Source of the DNA: Helochares maculicollis
Taxonomy: Eukaryota > Arthropoda > Insecta > Coleoptera > Hydrophilidae
Assembly: GCA_033557835.1 (NCBI GenBank)
Contig: JAWQRO010000015.1
Location: 1-64,000 of the forward strand
Direction: 5' to 3'
DNA: 64,000 bases
Position numbers and translations under genes: made by a program. This document shows positions 23,701 through 35,200 of this stretch, one piece after another (position 1 is the first letter of the stretch; each line of letters opens with the position of its first letter). A model generated the notes under the pieces. That model did no database searches and was not told the DNA's origin. It saw only the letters and a program-made list of their open reading frames with translations.

Positions 23701-24508
23701 CACCCTCAGACAATCTGCAAAATGCATCGGTTATTTTCCAGCGTGCAAAGGTTGTTCGCCACGGCAGACTACATGTATTCACTACCAGCCCATCGGATCA
23801 CCGTGTACATAATGGGCATATTGCTAGCCCATCTTCTGAGGAAATACAAGAACATCTCTATGAAACCCACGCAGGTGCAGATAGGCAACGCCTTAGCCGT
23901 GTTGTGTTTCTGCCTGTCGTTCTTCGGAGCCTCGTTCATGGGCGACATGGACTACAACTACGATCCAACGGACGCAGCGGTTTATGCCGCCTTTGCCCCC
24001 ATTTTATGGTGCTTCAGCTTCGCTTGGGTCATTTTCATCACGCACACAGGACACCGCGGCATACTGTGGCCCCTGCTGGCATCCCCAATCAACAGATGGT
24101 GGACGAAGCTTTCCTACTCCATATACTTAACTCAATTCCCTATATTCTTTTTCAACGTTGGCAAGACGAGAGACGCGAAGACATTCGGATTTTTCACTAT
24201 CATGGTACGTATTTGCCAACCATAACGACTTGCCCTTGACCCAATGTTTTAATTGGTGGCACAATAGCCGATAAAATCGAAGTTATAATCGACTATTGTA
24301 TCACAAATCATAAATTTGATTTATGAAAGGATGCCAAATATCTAACCTAGTAACATAAATTGCCAACTCCTTGCAGGCTAATATGCAAGAACTGTTTTGG
24401 ATATTGTTCAAATCTGCCAATTTAACGCTGTTTGTTGAGATGCCAGTCCTAAACATCAGGAGGATCATGCTGAAAACATCCGGCGAGAAGAAACTCAAGC
24501 AAAAGTAA
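3209..24508 (+). CDS. Nose-resistant-to-fluoxetine (NRF-6)-like acyltransferase-3 membrane protein, gene 1
   Basis: Ten exons: 3209-3458, 15344-15505, 15573-15793, 15970-16178, 16273-16346, 16404-16597, 23092-23421, 23484-23677, 23742-24204, 24377-24508. They sum to 2229 nt (742 aa) and every junction keeps phase. Residues 1-19 are a signal peptide (MNSLSLMICLGFCMSLVHS). Next comes the extracellular Cys-containing NRF domain (WALKMYDSTAK, SGILNGNINQFGDFDMCL, GKYCLA, WGICIPDACS), then a multi-pass acyltransferase-3 region with SLYTDPFIMISG, VLPYLGSGPLWN, THTHHIGIDTQLF and LSYSIYLTQFPIF. The family includes C. elegans nrf-6 and Drosophila drop dead, linked to lipid or xenobiotic handling in epithelia; the substrate here is unknown. 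The start is the ATG giving the signal peptide. An AATAAA lies at 24678. The link of exon 1 across 11.9 kb rests on phase (G|AC) and on the need for a signal peptide, so it is the least certain junction. Confidence 0.88.
4215..6430. repeat. RepA: ~225-bp repeat units with a GC-rich hairpin block
   Basis: Three head-to-tail units of ~225 bp (4238-4960) are followed by scattered direct and inverted copies (4985-5040, 5340-5590, 5750-5910, 6100-6415). Each unit carries AAGCTTCGCTTACTCGGGAT followed by TCGCTCGCTTCGCTCGCTCA, and inverted copies end with GCGGTCTTTGATGTATTTTG. The GC-rich block can pair with nearby inverted copies. The array lies in intron 1 of the first NRF gene. No coding capacity was seen; it is probably a MITE-like or foldback-type family. 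Confidence 0.85.
6431..9286. other. Intronic AT-rich DNA with repeat relics
   Basis: This is part of NRF gene 1 intron 1. Relics of RepC (about 6505-6620) and RepA (7285-7355) are visible. From 6830 to 7700, degenerate words of the type AATCCTTGATCCTGTAAGAT recur like a decayed minisatellite. I see no exon here. Confidence 0.5.
9549..10184 (-). CDS. Acidic, low-complexity hydrophilic protein (hypothetical, antisense in an NRF intron)
   Basis: This is an uninterrupted 211-aa ORF from the ATG at 10184; upstream codons in frame begin only with TTG. Residues about 3-60 are near-perfect six-residue repeats GKDSDR/GKDSDQ. A mixed basic/acidic stretch follows (DKRKHDASNADRDLEKREDD), then a Gly/Gln/Asp/Glu-rich tail ending EEEENGWSTDTDSDDSE. 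There is no signal peptide, membrane segment or known domain. A possible polyadenylation signal on this strand lies at 9292-9287. It lies antisense inside intron 1 of NRF gene 1. Such composition can be a real intrinsically disordered protein or an expanded repeat that happens to stay open. The varied, non-periodic C-terminal half favours a real gene. No function can be assigned. Confidence 0.5.
   Translation of the reverse strand: MKRRHGKDSDRGKDSDRGKDSDRGKDSDRGNNSDQGKDSDQGKDSGQGKTTDQRKYSQQRNDPGLGKDSHQGKDNFGKDKRKHDASNADRDLEKREDDLEENFIADQNPPQNIPNGIGGHEDEAAEDENAGEAAGEQGDDDNQHGDEGHQGGGAGGNQGGGAGGQDGDNGDEQGGDGDEEEDPEGEEEENGWSTDTDSDDSEADPVQDGLL
10185..11809. other. Intronic DNA, nothing recognised
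   Basis: This AT-rich part of NRF gene 1 intron 1 has no exon, RNA gene or clear repeat. Short open frames here lack splice signals or recognisable content. Confidence 0.4.
11810..12060. repeat. RepC relic
   Basis: The stretch with CCTGTTTACCTACACAGTTTT, the following CAAATAAATTTCACG region and GGCAGATACAAATTTT matches the order of words in the duplicated RepC block at 38440-38650. It abuts the RepB cluster. Confidence 0.55.
12061..14870. repeat. RepB cluster: foldback elements with tandem 46-bp cores
   Basis: Several elements lie end to end in both orientations. Each arm has AGCTGCGCCTTCGGCGCAGC (a near-perfect palindrome) next to CGAGCTTCGCTCTTCAATT. Between the arms are tandem ~46-bp units of the type GACGCTCTTAATAGCGGAAT followed by GTTTCTGGATGTTAGAAGCT. 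Outer arms extend into ATTAATCTAGAAAGTGAAGT. The family is non-coding and sits in intron 1 of NRF gene 1. Confidence 0.88.
17689..17738. repeat. (TA)n microsatellite
   Basis: A nearly pure TA dinucleotide run of about 40 bases lies in an AT-rich flank within intron 6 of NRF gene 1. Confidence 0.95.
19594..20859 (+). mobile_element. Mariner-family DNA transposon inserted in the LINE
   Basis: Imperfect terminal inverted repeats begin GGTGTTGGAATTAATTCGTA at the left, and the right end reads back as GGTGTTGTAATTTATTCGTA. The element is 1266 bp and is flanked by TA on both sides (19592-19593 and 20860-20861), the mariner target-site duplication. Joining the flanks restores the LINE reverse-transcriptase frame just before its YADD box, which confirms a clean later insertion. 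Confidence 0.95.
19762..20786 (+). pseudogene. Mariner transposase, frameshifted
   Basis: The reading frame starts at the ATG at 19762 (MSKFLQNKVFLRIVLLHYF). It needs one frameshift near 19873 to reach the long open part, which is uninterrupted to the stop at 20786. Helix-turn-helix and linker remains are clear (WVAYELKPRD). Catalytic aspartates are seen in VTGDKKLIYYDN, LLHDNARPYV and IAPSDYYLF. Between the second and third Asp there are 30 residues instead of the 34 usual for mariner, which suggests a 12-nt in-frame deletion. With the frameshift, this copy is probably inactive. It is otherwise among the best preserved transposons in the window. Confidence 0.9.
22000..22735 (-). mobile_element. 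GC-rich block, possibly a solo LTR or retroelement leader
   Basis: A ~700-base island with many CpGs sits in AT-rich intron DNA with sharp composition edges. On the minus strand its right part has a promoter-like layout, and the far end reads CAACTGGTGCAACGATACTG, which could be a primer-binding-site region. Open frames of 94 and 110 residues on the minus strand show no known domain. The assignment is a guess from composition and layout only. Confidence 0.25.
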
Positions 24509-24677
24509 ACACGGTATTAAGTAACTCATTCGTTCCGCCCCCCTTATAATTTATATAAGTGATCATTTCGCCATTTGTAATTAATTTAAGTATTAATAGG
24601 CACTAAGCAATCAATCTGTACATATATATGATTTAGAAGTATTTAAATATTTATACTATTTTGAGTGTAGGCAACTT

Positions 24678-24683
24678 AATAAA
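24678..24683 (+). terminator. Polyadenylation signal of NRF gene 1
   Basis: AATAAA lies 170 bases after the stop codon at 24508, the first canonical signal downstream. Confidence 0.65.
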
Positions 24684-24775
24684 ACCTACGCAAACTAAAC
24701 TGTGTTTTATTGGAATCTTGCTGCGAAATTGTCATGCAGAACAGGTGTTTATATTTTCTATAATCTATAAAGTGG

Positions 24776-25150
24776 TCTTCTAACATCAACAAAACGTGTA
24801 AGCTGCGCCTTCGGCGCAGCCAATTCGAACTTCGCTCTTCAATTAGAAGCGTCAACTTAAGTTTTTAATATCCAAAAACATTCCGCTATTAAGAGCTTCA
24901 ACCTAAGTTTTTGATATCCAGAAACATTCTGCTACTAAGAGCGTCAACTAAGATTATATAATGATTCAATTTGTTAATGCATGAACCAATGCTGTTGTCG
25001 ATACTATTTTAGAGCAATTTAATAAGTTTTAGTAGCGGAATGTTTTTGGATGTTAAAAGCTTAGGTTGACGTTCTTAATTGAAGAGCGAAGCTCGAATCG
25101 GCTGCGCCGAAGGCGCAGCTTGTACATTTTGCAGATGCTAGAAAATAGCC
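24776..25150. repeat. RepB copy
   Basis: The left arm (CTTCTAACATCAACAAAACG, then the palindrome) and the inverted right arm ending near 25145 flank two or three diverged 46-bp core units. It lies just downstream of NRF gene 1. Confidence 0.85.
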
Positions 25151-25259
25151 TCACTTTCTATATTAATGATGGTATTATGTCGCCATTAGATTGGAATTTA
25201 CGACTCAAAAAAAAAAGAAACAAATCAGATATAAAATGGGTAATTTTATCTGCTTCATT

Positions 25260-25955
25260 TTTGCACAGTTTTTGAGTTATAGACGCAAAACCGCAACTAA
25301 GCATATCGTCGATTTATGGACACGTTCAACTATTTCGAATCGTCGCATCGCCCAAGCCATGGATCTGACTGTAAAACTTAACGATAATCACTCAGACAAA
25401 ATTGCCATGACTTCTACGAAAACAATTGCTTGGCAAAGTGTGCAGTTTTTGAGCTATCGGCAAAAAACTCAGAGCTCACTTTGATTTCTCGATATACACA
25501 ACTGTTACTCCATTGTCTAAACTGTATCTTCTGTATTGTTTTGAAGCGCTCCATTGGCTAAACTGTATCTTCTATTATTTGATAAGACGCCAATTTGTGT
25601 TAATTTTGTAAAGTAATTCGATTGACAAGGTGGATATAAAAGATTCTTGGCTTTGCTTCCATTCGAAATCTAATACATTAATAATTTGCAGGAAATTTCA
25701 TATTTTAGTTTTGAAGCAAAGTTATCTCAAAGAATTATCAGACACAAACATATGTTTAAGAAATTTGGAGTGTCCGCACTCAACATTCCCGAATACACGT
25801 AGTAATAAATTACAAGCAAAATTAACGATCGTACTTTTAATTCGTTTCAAAAGCAGACACAAAATGCTTCTCAACTCAATCTCGTTTCCCCCATTCTTTT
25901 GAAACGTAAACTACCATCGAATATTGGCATAAAAATATTATTATTTAAGAAAATA
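25260..25955. repeat. RepD copy 1
   Basis: The stretch containing CGCAACTAAGCATATCGTCG, CAATTGCTTGGCAAAGTGTG and, further on, TTCGATTGACAAGG matches 30823-31690 over several hundred bases. It ends where a RepB copy begins, as the second copy also does. The open frame across it is not conserved between copies, so I do not call a gene. Confidence 0.75.
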
Positions 25956-25964
25956 AAACTATCT

Positions 25965-26400
25965 TCTAACATTAGCAAAAGATGTAAGCCTTCGGCGCAG
26001 CCGATTTGAGCTTCGTTCTTCAACTAAAAGCGTCAACCTAAGCTCCTAACATCCAAAAACATTCCACTTTTAAGAGCGCCAACCTAAGCTTTTAACATCC
26101 AGATATATTCTGCTATTAAGAGCGTCAACTGAGATCTTTTATTATATATCATAATGACTGCATTGTCTAAAACATTAATCAATGCCGTTGTCTATACAAC
26201 TATTTTAGAGCAATTTATTAAGTTTGTTGACACTTTTAGTAGCAGAATGCTTCTGGATGTTAAAAGTTTCAGTTGACGTTTTTAATAGCAGAATATTTCT
26301 GGATGCTAGAAGCTTAGGTTGACGCTCTCAATTGAAGAGCGAAGCTTGAATTGGCTGCGCCGAAGGCGCAGCTTACACGTTTTGCAGATGTTAGAAGATT
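25965..26400. repeat. RepB copy
   Basis: This is a complete ~435-bp foldback copy. The left arm starts CTTCTAACATTAGCAAAAGA, the right arm ends GCAGATGTTAGAAGAT, and diverged 46-bp units lie between. It is a good type specimen for the family. Confidence 0.85.
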
Positions 26401-26810
26401 ATTTTCTCATAAAAATAATATGTCGAGATTCGGTTAGAACTGACGATTCAAAAGAGGAAACAATCATATCGAGGAAAAAACAAAATGGATGACGGTAAAA
26501 TTCTACTTTATCAACCCAAAACTGCTTGTTGTAGTTAATTTTATAATATTGAGCACTGTTTTTTTTTTAATCCATAGCCCACATGATTTATCAAATTTCA
26601 CAAACTATCAGTTGCGGTGCTCCGGTTGAACACTATTGTGGAACAGATTTTTAAACGATTTAAAAGCAATACTAATTCGCCTAGTTATAGCTTATTGTAG
26701 TAGGGCTCCAAATTCAAACTGTTTTTCTTTATTTTTTGGAACGGTGAACTCCAATCGATTAAGATTTACCCGTCAATCTGATTTGTTTCTTCTTTTGAAT
26801 CGTCATTTAC
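26400..26810. other. Inter-repeat DNA, nothing recognised
   Basis: This AT-rich stretch between two RepB copies may include their outer inverted arms (TTGATTCTTC/GAATCGTCAA-like words). No gene was seen. Confidence 0.4.
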
Positions 26811-27600
26811 AATAACATTAATCTAGAAAGTGAAGTTATTCTCTAACATATGCAAAACGTGTAAGCTGCGCCTTCGGCGCAACCGATTCGAGCTTCGTTC
26901 TTCAATTAAGAGCGCCAACCTAAGCTTTTAGCATCCAAAAACATTCCGCTATTAAGAACGTCAACCTAAACTTTTAACATCCAGAAGCATTCTGCTACTA
27001 AAAACGTTAACAAACTTAATAAATTGCTCTAAAATAGTTGTATTGACAACGGCATTAATTCATGTATTAAACAAAGGAGTCATTATGATATATAATAAAA
27101 GGTCTTAGTTGACGCTCTTAATAGCAGAATGTTTTTTGGATGTTAGAACTTTAACTTGACGCTCTTAATAGCAGAAGGTTTTTGGAATTTCTGACTGTGA
27201 GAAGCTTAGGTTGACGCTCTTAAAATCGGAATGTTTTTGGATGTTAGAAGCTTAGGTTGACACTCTTAATTGAAGAGCGAAGCTCGAATCGGCGCAGCTT
27301 ACATGTTTTGCTAATAATTCTGATTTGTTTCTCCTTTTGAATCGTCAATTACAATAATATTAATCTAGGAAGTGAAATTATATTCTAACATCTGCAAAAC
27401 ATGTAAGCTGCGCCTTCGGCGCAGCCGATTCTAGCTTCGCTTTTCAATTCAGAGCGTCAACCTAAGCTTCTACCATCCAGAAGCATTTCGCTGTTAAGAG
27501 AGTCAACTAAAATCTTTTAAAATACCATAATAGCTTCATTTATTAATACGTCAAGCAATGCTGATGTCGATACATTTTTTACGGGCACTTAATAAAATCT
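26810..27600. repeat. RepB copies in tandem
   Basis: At least two further RepB elements occur here: palindromes near 26868 and 27415, a truncated right arm near 27290, and outer arms ATTAATCTAGAAAGTGAAGT and ATTAATCTAGGAAGTGAAAT. Confidence 0.82.
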
Positions 27601-27760
27601 CGAGGTTGAATTTTTGCATCGTCACAATCCTCTCTCTTTATGCTGTATAGTAAAACGGGAATGTAAAAAGCGGAGCGATTGCGGGAAGTGTAGGGGGACT
27701 ATCGCCCCCCTGCATTCAGACACACACACATACACACACACACAGACAACTTGCCAAATA
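27600..27760. repeat. RepC fragment with (CA)n microsatellite
   Basis: The words AATGTAAAAAGCGGAGCGAT and ACTATCGCCCCCCTGCATTC match units of the satellite at 57160-58860. A short CA-rich run follows (27719-27752). Confidence 0.7.
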
Positions 27761-29290
27761 TGGACAAAAGGGGCATTTAAAACGTAGTAATATGGAAATA
27801 TAACAAGTTTCTCTCGCTTATCTTCATTACTTTTAAGAAATATTGCATCAAGGCGTCTAATATTGTATTGTTATGGAAATTTCTTACAAATTGGTTTATT
27901 ATAGTTTCGGTATGGGTGGAATACATGTAATTAGACGGTCACAAAATGCACTCACTTCTCATTGTCCCCCATTATAACGAAAGGAAATGTCTTAGACAGA
28001 TTGCCTTTATGGTCTAGGCAACATATAAGGAAGGAATTTCAGAAAACCCGGTTCTAAAGGGGTGAAAATGGGGGTTGAATGTGTTTTTAACGACTCTTAT
28101 ATCTCAAAGAGTAACAATACTACAGACATGAAAGCTCAATTTTTATCAATTTCGCTCATAAGTAAGAGACCCATACTTAGCCGGTTTTCAAAATTTTGAT
28201 TTTCTAAAGGGCAGATCGGGGGTTAAAATTTTCTTTGTACTTCAAACACTTACATCCCAATAACTGGAGATTTTAATTTTCCCCCCGATGTAATAAATGA
28301 CTAAATCGATTGTCTTTCCACCCCTTATAAATGCAAGGGGATGAAAAAATACGAAGATTCTTAAAACTTAAGAATAATGGCGAAGAGTTGAAATTTGCTA
28401 TAACTTAGTTTTAATCCACAGGCGGCCTTGCCTCATATCAACCATTACAACCGTTAGGGAAAACAACTGAAAGAAGAAGAAGACTTGGAACTGTCAGTTT
28501 ATTTATCGAATTAATTTTTCGCGTCTAATTTTTTTTGTGACGGAATCTTCCTTACAGGGACTGTGAATGCACCTAACGCAAGCAAGGGACTTTGTTTGGC
28601 GCATTTTGCCCATCAAAATGATGTATGTGACGTTTCGCAAGTAGTCCTTACACCATATATCCATACATAGTAACGTAGGGTTACAGACTCTATCTTTCGG
28701 AAATAACGTCCAAGTCTAAAGTAAGTAGAAGTAGTTTTAGTGATTTGTAACGATAATGTTTTTAGTATCATGAGCTCTTAATGCTTTAGCAATTCCCTGC
28801 TGGTAATTGCTAGCATAATATTAATTAATATTCAACTTGATTTTATGTCACTCGATGTTGTTAAACTCTGGAGATCGTTCACATAGTTTTGCAATGTTTT
28901 AGTGGACGCTTAGAGGCAGGTAAAGCATTGAAATGTCCACCGAAAATAGTAAACAAACAGTTTTAAATTAGGAGTTTTGCATAAATAATCGCAGCGGCTG
29001 CCTGATTATGATTCAATAACACAAACAGAATTTCAAATTTATGGAGTTTTCGGATAGTTCGTACCACGGGCATTTTTACCGTAGTTAAATCAGAGGCCGA
29101 ATATTATCACCAATATTTGTAAGGCCACTGCTCTTAATACAATAAATCCCTCCTATCACCTTCTTCCATAAAGGCAAATATTGCAGAGTAGTTGCTTGTG
29201 CAGCCGCAGTTCCGTATTTGAAATAAGTGGGTTTAGCCGTGTGTGGTTCCATTATATGCGATTTATCCGGTTGGAAGATCCGTCTTTGAG
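27761..29290. other. Intergenic region before NRF gene 2, no gene seen
   Basis: This is AT-rich DNA with no convincing exon. The promoter of the gene starting at 29291 should lie near its right end, but I see no clear core element. Confidence 0.4.
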
Positions 29291-32200
29291 ATGAAGTGGG
29301 TGCTGTTCGTTGTTTTGGCGTGTTTGGGAGTATTGTTTGTTGATAGTGACCAAGATGAAGCAGATTGTAAGTGAACGAATTGACATTTTTTGCACGGAAG
29401 TAACCCGGCGATTGTTAAAATCGATACATACTTTCTATCCAAATGGTTGTTTATTGTGTGAAATTTCTAGTTTGATTTATTGAGTGCTTGCAAGAGTGGT
29501 TGATAAATGATAATCGTTTCAGATGAAAATGAAAGTTGAAAGTTTGCAGCCTAATCTGAGGAAATCGTAGCCGAATATAAAAACTAAAAGTAATTTAAAA
29601 ACCGCGACGGGATCATTTCGGTGATGTAAGTCGTTTTTGCAGAATTGACCTTAAAGGAATTGCCAATGATTATTATATTTCTTATTATACTTCATTCAAC
29701 GTCTATTGTAAACGAGCACCTAGTTACATAATGCAAACATTTTCCTTCGGAACTTTATTTAGGTCGTACTCAATGTAAAGAGTAACATAAAAATTCATTA
29801 TTCGTAGCTCTTTATAACTTCCTTAATAAAATTTGATTAGAGGGTGCAGATAACAGTACAATAAGTATCCTTCATTAATTTGGGAATTCTGCTTATGAAG
29901 ACAATTCAAATTTAAAGTTCTATTATGTAGCTCCTACATAAACGACGCAGTTTCGCTACGACAACCTACACAAACGCAAACAAATACTTTTGAAGTGCAC
30001 GAGTTGAAAAAATATCAATATTTATATTTTTTAGCGGAGCAAAAAATATGGAACCAATTAAAGGATACCGACGTAGTTGATTTCGATCTTGATCTAGAAG
30101 CTCGTGTTTCATACGTGATAACTTTTTGCGGTTAATTTGGTGAAGGCAACATTAAATCTGCCGACATAAATTAATTAACCGGCAAAACTGGGATTGGTAG
30201 CCCCACAAATCAGATGTGACTTGTGTTTGTTTAATTTAAAGCACTACACGGCAATTTAAAGGTCAATTGTCAAATGTGCGTTAGAAGTGGGAGTTTACTG
30301 AAAATTTCACAAGTGACGTATTTAAATTCTTTCGCAGTTTAGGCCTCTCAAATGAAAAAAGATGGCAATGGAAAGTTATTCGGAAGAAAGTGAAGCCTAT
30401 TCAGGAGTATTACGACGGTGGGAATAACGCATAAGAGATGACATTCATTTAAATTAACGAGAAACCACACTCAAGGTTATGTAACCAAACATGGTCAGGT
30501 CGCTAACTAAGCGAATTGTTTAACAAGTGGCTCCTCATAATTTCACTAAAAGCTTACACAACGGCAAAATATGGATATTACCGCCGAATTATTGGCGTGC
30601 ATTCGTCAACTCCGATAAGTATTCCTCGAAACTAATTTTAAAATAATTGTTCCAGAACTTTAGACAACAGGAACTAAGTCTAAAGTAATTTTTTGTAATT
30701 GAACGATGCTCGAAAAAATATAATTAGAACGTTAAGTAGCCGCTCAGTAATTATTGCTGCAAATTATATGAAACGAAAATTTATTACGTTTTCATTTGTC
30801 GAACTGGGTTTAAAAAATTGGTGCAAAACCGCAACTAAGCATATCGTCGATTTATGGACACGTTCAACTGTTTCGAATCGGCGCAGCGTCCAAGCCATGA
30901 TTCTGACAGTAAAACTTCATGATAATAACTCAGAAAAAATTGCCATGACTTCTACGAAAACAATTGCTTGGCAAAGTGTGCAGATTTTGAGCTATCGGCA
31001 AAAAACTTTGATTTCTCGATATACTCTATTGCTACTCCATTGTCTAAACTGTATCTTGCATATTGTTTTGAAGCGCTCCATTGGCTAAACTGTATCTTCT
31101 ATTATTTGATAAGGCATTAATTTGTGTTACTTTTGCAAAGCAATTCGATTGACAAAATGGACATAGAAGATTCTTGACCTTGCTTCGATTCGAAATCTAA
31201 CCGCACATCACTGAATTGATTATGAAAGCCTTGCGCTCTTTTTTTGTGCAAATTAAAACTATTTTGTCTCAATTTAGCACGGTAAAAACATACAAATTAA
31301 TTGCATTTGCAAAAGCCTAAAATGTTTTCAAGCGGGACACAGAAAATTTCTGTGCATTGAATGCGTCTAAGAAAATTATCATCTTCATTTTCTTACAGCT
31401 ACGTTTATCGCATTGAAATTTATTTCTCCTGGTGAAAGTTTTCTGGAAGCATTGGAGACCGAAAGACTTTCAAAAAATTATCAGACATATCTATAAAAAA
31501 TATGGAGTGTTTGCACTCAACATTCCCGAATACACGCAATAATCAATTACAAGCAAAATTAACGGTCGTACTTTTAATTCTTTTCAAAAACAAATTCAAA
31601 ATGCTTCTCAACTCAATCTCATTCTTCATTCTTTTAAATCGTAAACTACCATCGAATCTTGGTATAGATATATGATTATTTTAGAAAATAAAGTTACCTT
31701 CTAACAGCTGCAGACGTGTAAGCTGCGCCTTCGGCGCAGCCAATTCGCGCTTCGCTCTTCAATTAAAAGCGTCAACGTTGTTGACATAATTCTTGTTAAA
31801 TGATTTAATAAAAGGTTGGTTGACGCTCTTAATAGCGGAATGTTTTTTGATATTAGAATCTTAAGTTGCCGCTCTTAATAGCGGAATGTTTTTGGATGTT
31901 AAAATCTTAAGTTGGCGCTCTTAATAGCGTAATGTTTTTAGATGTTAGAATCTTAGGTTGACGCTCTTAATAGCGAAATGTTTTTGGATGTTAGAATCTT
32001 AGGTTGACGCTCTTAATAGCGGAATGTTTTTGGATGTTAGAATCTTAGGTTGATGCTCTTAATAACGGAATGTTTTGAATGTTAGAAACTTAGGCTGACG
32101 CTCTTAATAACGGAATGTTTTTGGATTTTAGAACCTTAGGTATACGCTCTTAATAGCGGAATGTTTTTAGATGTTAGAAGCTAAAGTTAACGCTCTTAAT

Positions 32201-35200
32201 TGAAGAGCGAAGCTCGAATCGGCTGCGCCGAAGGCGCAGCTTATACTTTTTACAGATGTTAGTAGATAGCTTCACCTTCTAGATTAATGATATTTTTATG
32301 TCGAGATTCAATTGATATTGACGATTCAAAAGAAGAAAAAAGTCAGAATTATCTTCTAACGTTCGCAAAACGTATAAGCTGCGCCTTTGGCGCAGCCGAT
32401 TCGAGCTTCGCTCTTCAATTAAAAGCGTCAACCTAAGCTTCTAACATCCAGAAACATTCTGCTATTAAGAGCGTCAACATACGCTGCTAACATCCAAAGA
32501 CATTCTGCTACTAAGAGCGTGAACCTAAGTTGCTAAGATCCAGAGACATGCTGATATTAAGAACCTCAACTTAAACTTCTAACATCCTGAAGCATCCTGC
32601 TATTAAGAGCGTCAATCTAAGCTTCTAATATCCAGAAACATTCTGCTATTAAGAGCGTCAACCTAATCTACCAACATCCACATACATTTTGATATTAAGA
32701 GCGTCAATCATAAATTATAGCATCCAGAAACATTCTGCTATTAAAAGGTTAACGCTCTTAATCGCAAAATGTTTTTGGCTGTTAGAAGCGTAGGTTGACG
32801 CTCTGAATTGAAGAGCGATGGTTAAATCGTTGAATCCTAAGAATTATATAAAGAAAACCAGTGAGGTAAGTCCTGAAGGACAGTAGAGGAAGGAAATTGG
32901 AGACCAAGTTGTCTTATCTAAAGAATATCATATTTAACTATTTAAAGTTAAGCAAATATATGTTGTTAGTTGAAGCTTGAAATACTGCGAAAACCTTGAG
33001 AATTAACTAGCTAGTATTGAAAAAGATGCAAATAAATCATGAATAGAATCTCTGCACAGGAACCAGACAAATTTAATATTTAATCTGTTTGACAAAATAT
33101 AATCGGTAGACATTAATATTAAAGATTCCATAATTGATATCTAATAGTTCAAGCTCAACGGCTATAGTGATTCAGAAAAATCAATTTGTAATTCATGAAG
33201 CCAAGCTAAAGGAACTAATTATCTGTCTGCCGAAGAATAGTCAAGTTCAACCGCTATATTTAGGCTGTCCAAGGCGTTTTACATTTAAACGATAATATAT
33301 GTTTATATTAGATAAGCCAGTAATTTGTGTTAATTTTGTAAAGCAATTCGAGTGACAAGGTGGACATAAAGAATTCTTGGCCTTGCTTCCACTCGAAATC
33401 TAACCGCACATCTTTGAATTGATTTTGAAAGCCTTCCGCTCTTTTTGTGCAAATTGAAACTAATTCGGTTCGATCCAGCGCGGCAAAAACATATAAATTA
33501 ATTGTAGTTGAAAAACTTGCAGAAGCCTAAAATGTTTTTCAAACGGGTCACAGAGAATTTCTATGCATTGAATGCGTCTAAGAATCCCCATTTTCTCCCA
33601 GCTACGTTTATAACATTGAAATTTATTTCTCCTGGACCAACTTTTCAACATTGTTTCGCAATTTCAACAACACGATTGTTACACAAAATGTGTCTGCAAC
33701 AAAATGAATAATGCTAATGTCTCTCACCTAACGCCTATTTTTCACCCGTTGAGTTTATTAATCGATTGTAGTCATTTTTGTCTTAAATTATGAAACCAGT
33801 TCAGCTCGAAACGGCCAAGATATGCCTAACAAACGCTAATGAGCTGTATTTGCATAAATATGTGTAACATGGAACCATGTCCTGCTCAAGTTCAACTTGT
33901 TATTCTATTTTTATCTTATATATTTGGATATCACTGTCCGTTCCTCTCGAAAAAATGTATCATTAGCATTTGGTTCCGTTAAGCAACAATTCATAACTCA
34001 CCCACATCCGATTAGTATTTTCCTAAACCCAGCAGTTCGTTAAGTAGATTAGTCTGATAGTCTGCAATATAAATCCAATTTTTGACATAAATAGCGGATA
34101 CGCATGCCTAGTTAACAAGGTTTACCAGGATCTCGAATTCTTAATTTCAATACCCAAGAAAACAGTAGAAATTTCGGAAGTTTAATTGAAAGATTGCCAA
34201 GGATATTCTATTATCTCTAAAAGAAAGTGCTGGAACTACTTTGAATATAAACTACAAGAAAACTTACAAAGAGCCTCGTGTGTAAAATTTCCGACATACA
34301 TATTGTAGCGTCAACTCCTGCTCGATAGGCAACCCACAATTTTAAGTGGCAGCTCTGAGAATTATGACCCAACCAACGTTGTAATTAAGCAACGTAAATT
34401 TATATACTGTATGTGTAAGATGATGCGTCTCAGCGGGATACTTTGGCTCTTTAATGTTAGCACATTAGCGTGACAGCGACGGATGCCGGAAACACTTTAA
34501 AATTATAGCTAATTGAATTATGCTCAAACTTCTTATTAAGCGAGCTAATTATATACCTCTCGCTACTTCATTTGAATATTAGGTCGCCAAGTCGAAATTT
34601 TGTAGAATAAAATCTGTTATTGATTGGTGATTTGTTATTAAATGAACGTCGATAAATTCATGAAAGGCTAGTTTTACGTCATTTTGTTTGGTCAAATTGG
34701 TTTCCTGTTGAAAACTTGTCTTAAGTCTAAAGTACTAGCCAATGAGGGCTAAAACTGGTGAATACTGGCGTTGTCATGAGGCAAGATAGGAGTCGATCTG
34801 TTGACCAATCTACGTTGCTTTCGATGTCCAATCTTGTTTGACCACTGTGCCGAACGGTTGCGATTGTCACTTTGAATCCACTTTTGTTTCGATTCAAAAG
34901 TCGATCAGATTCATGAGGGCAAAGTAAGATGAAGCAATGTTCCGAAGGCCTTAGTTACTGATTTTCAGTCAGATACATCTAATCCAAGTTTTTATCTTAA
35001 CCGATTTGAGTGGAAGAAATTGACCATTGTATCTCGTATCATTTAAATCAGATTTATGACAATTGAAAGAACTAAACAGTTGATCGTATTGTCCTACAAT
35101 CTCTTGTTGGTTGTACAGTCTTAGAATCTCTTGTTGACTGTATTGTTTTAGAATCACTTGTTGATTTTATAGTCTTACAATCGCTTGTTGAGTATGTTGT

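Noticed and set aside
25191..31088. ORFs sharing KTATKHIVDLWTRST at 25191 and 30699
   Set aside because: They are the same stretch of RepD, and frames diverge outside the shared block; no sign of a maintained protein.
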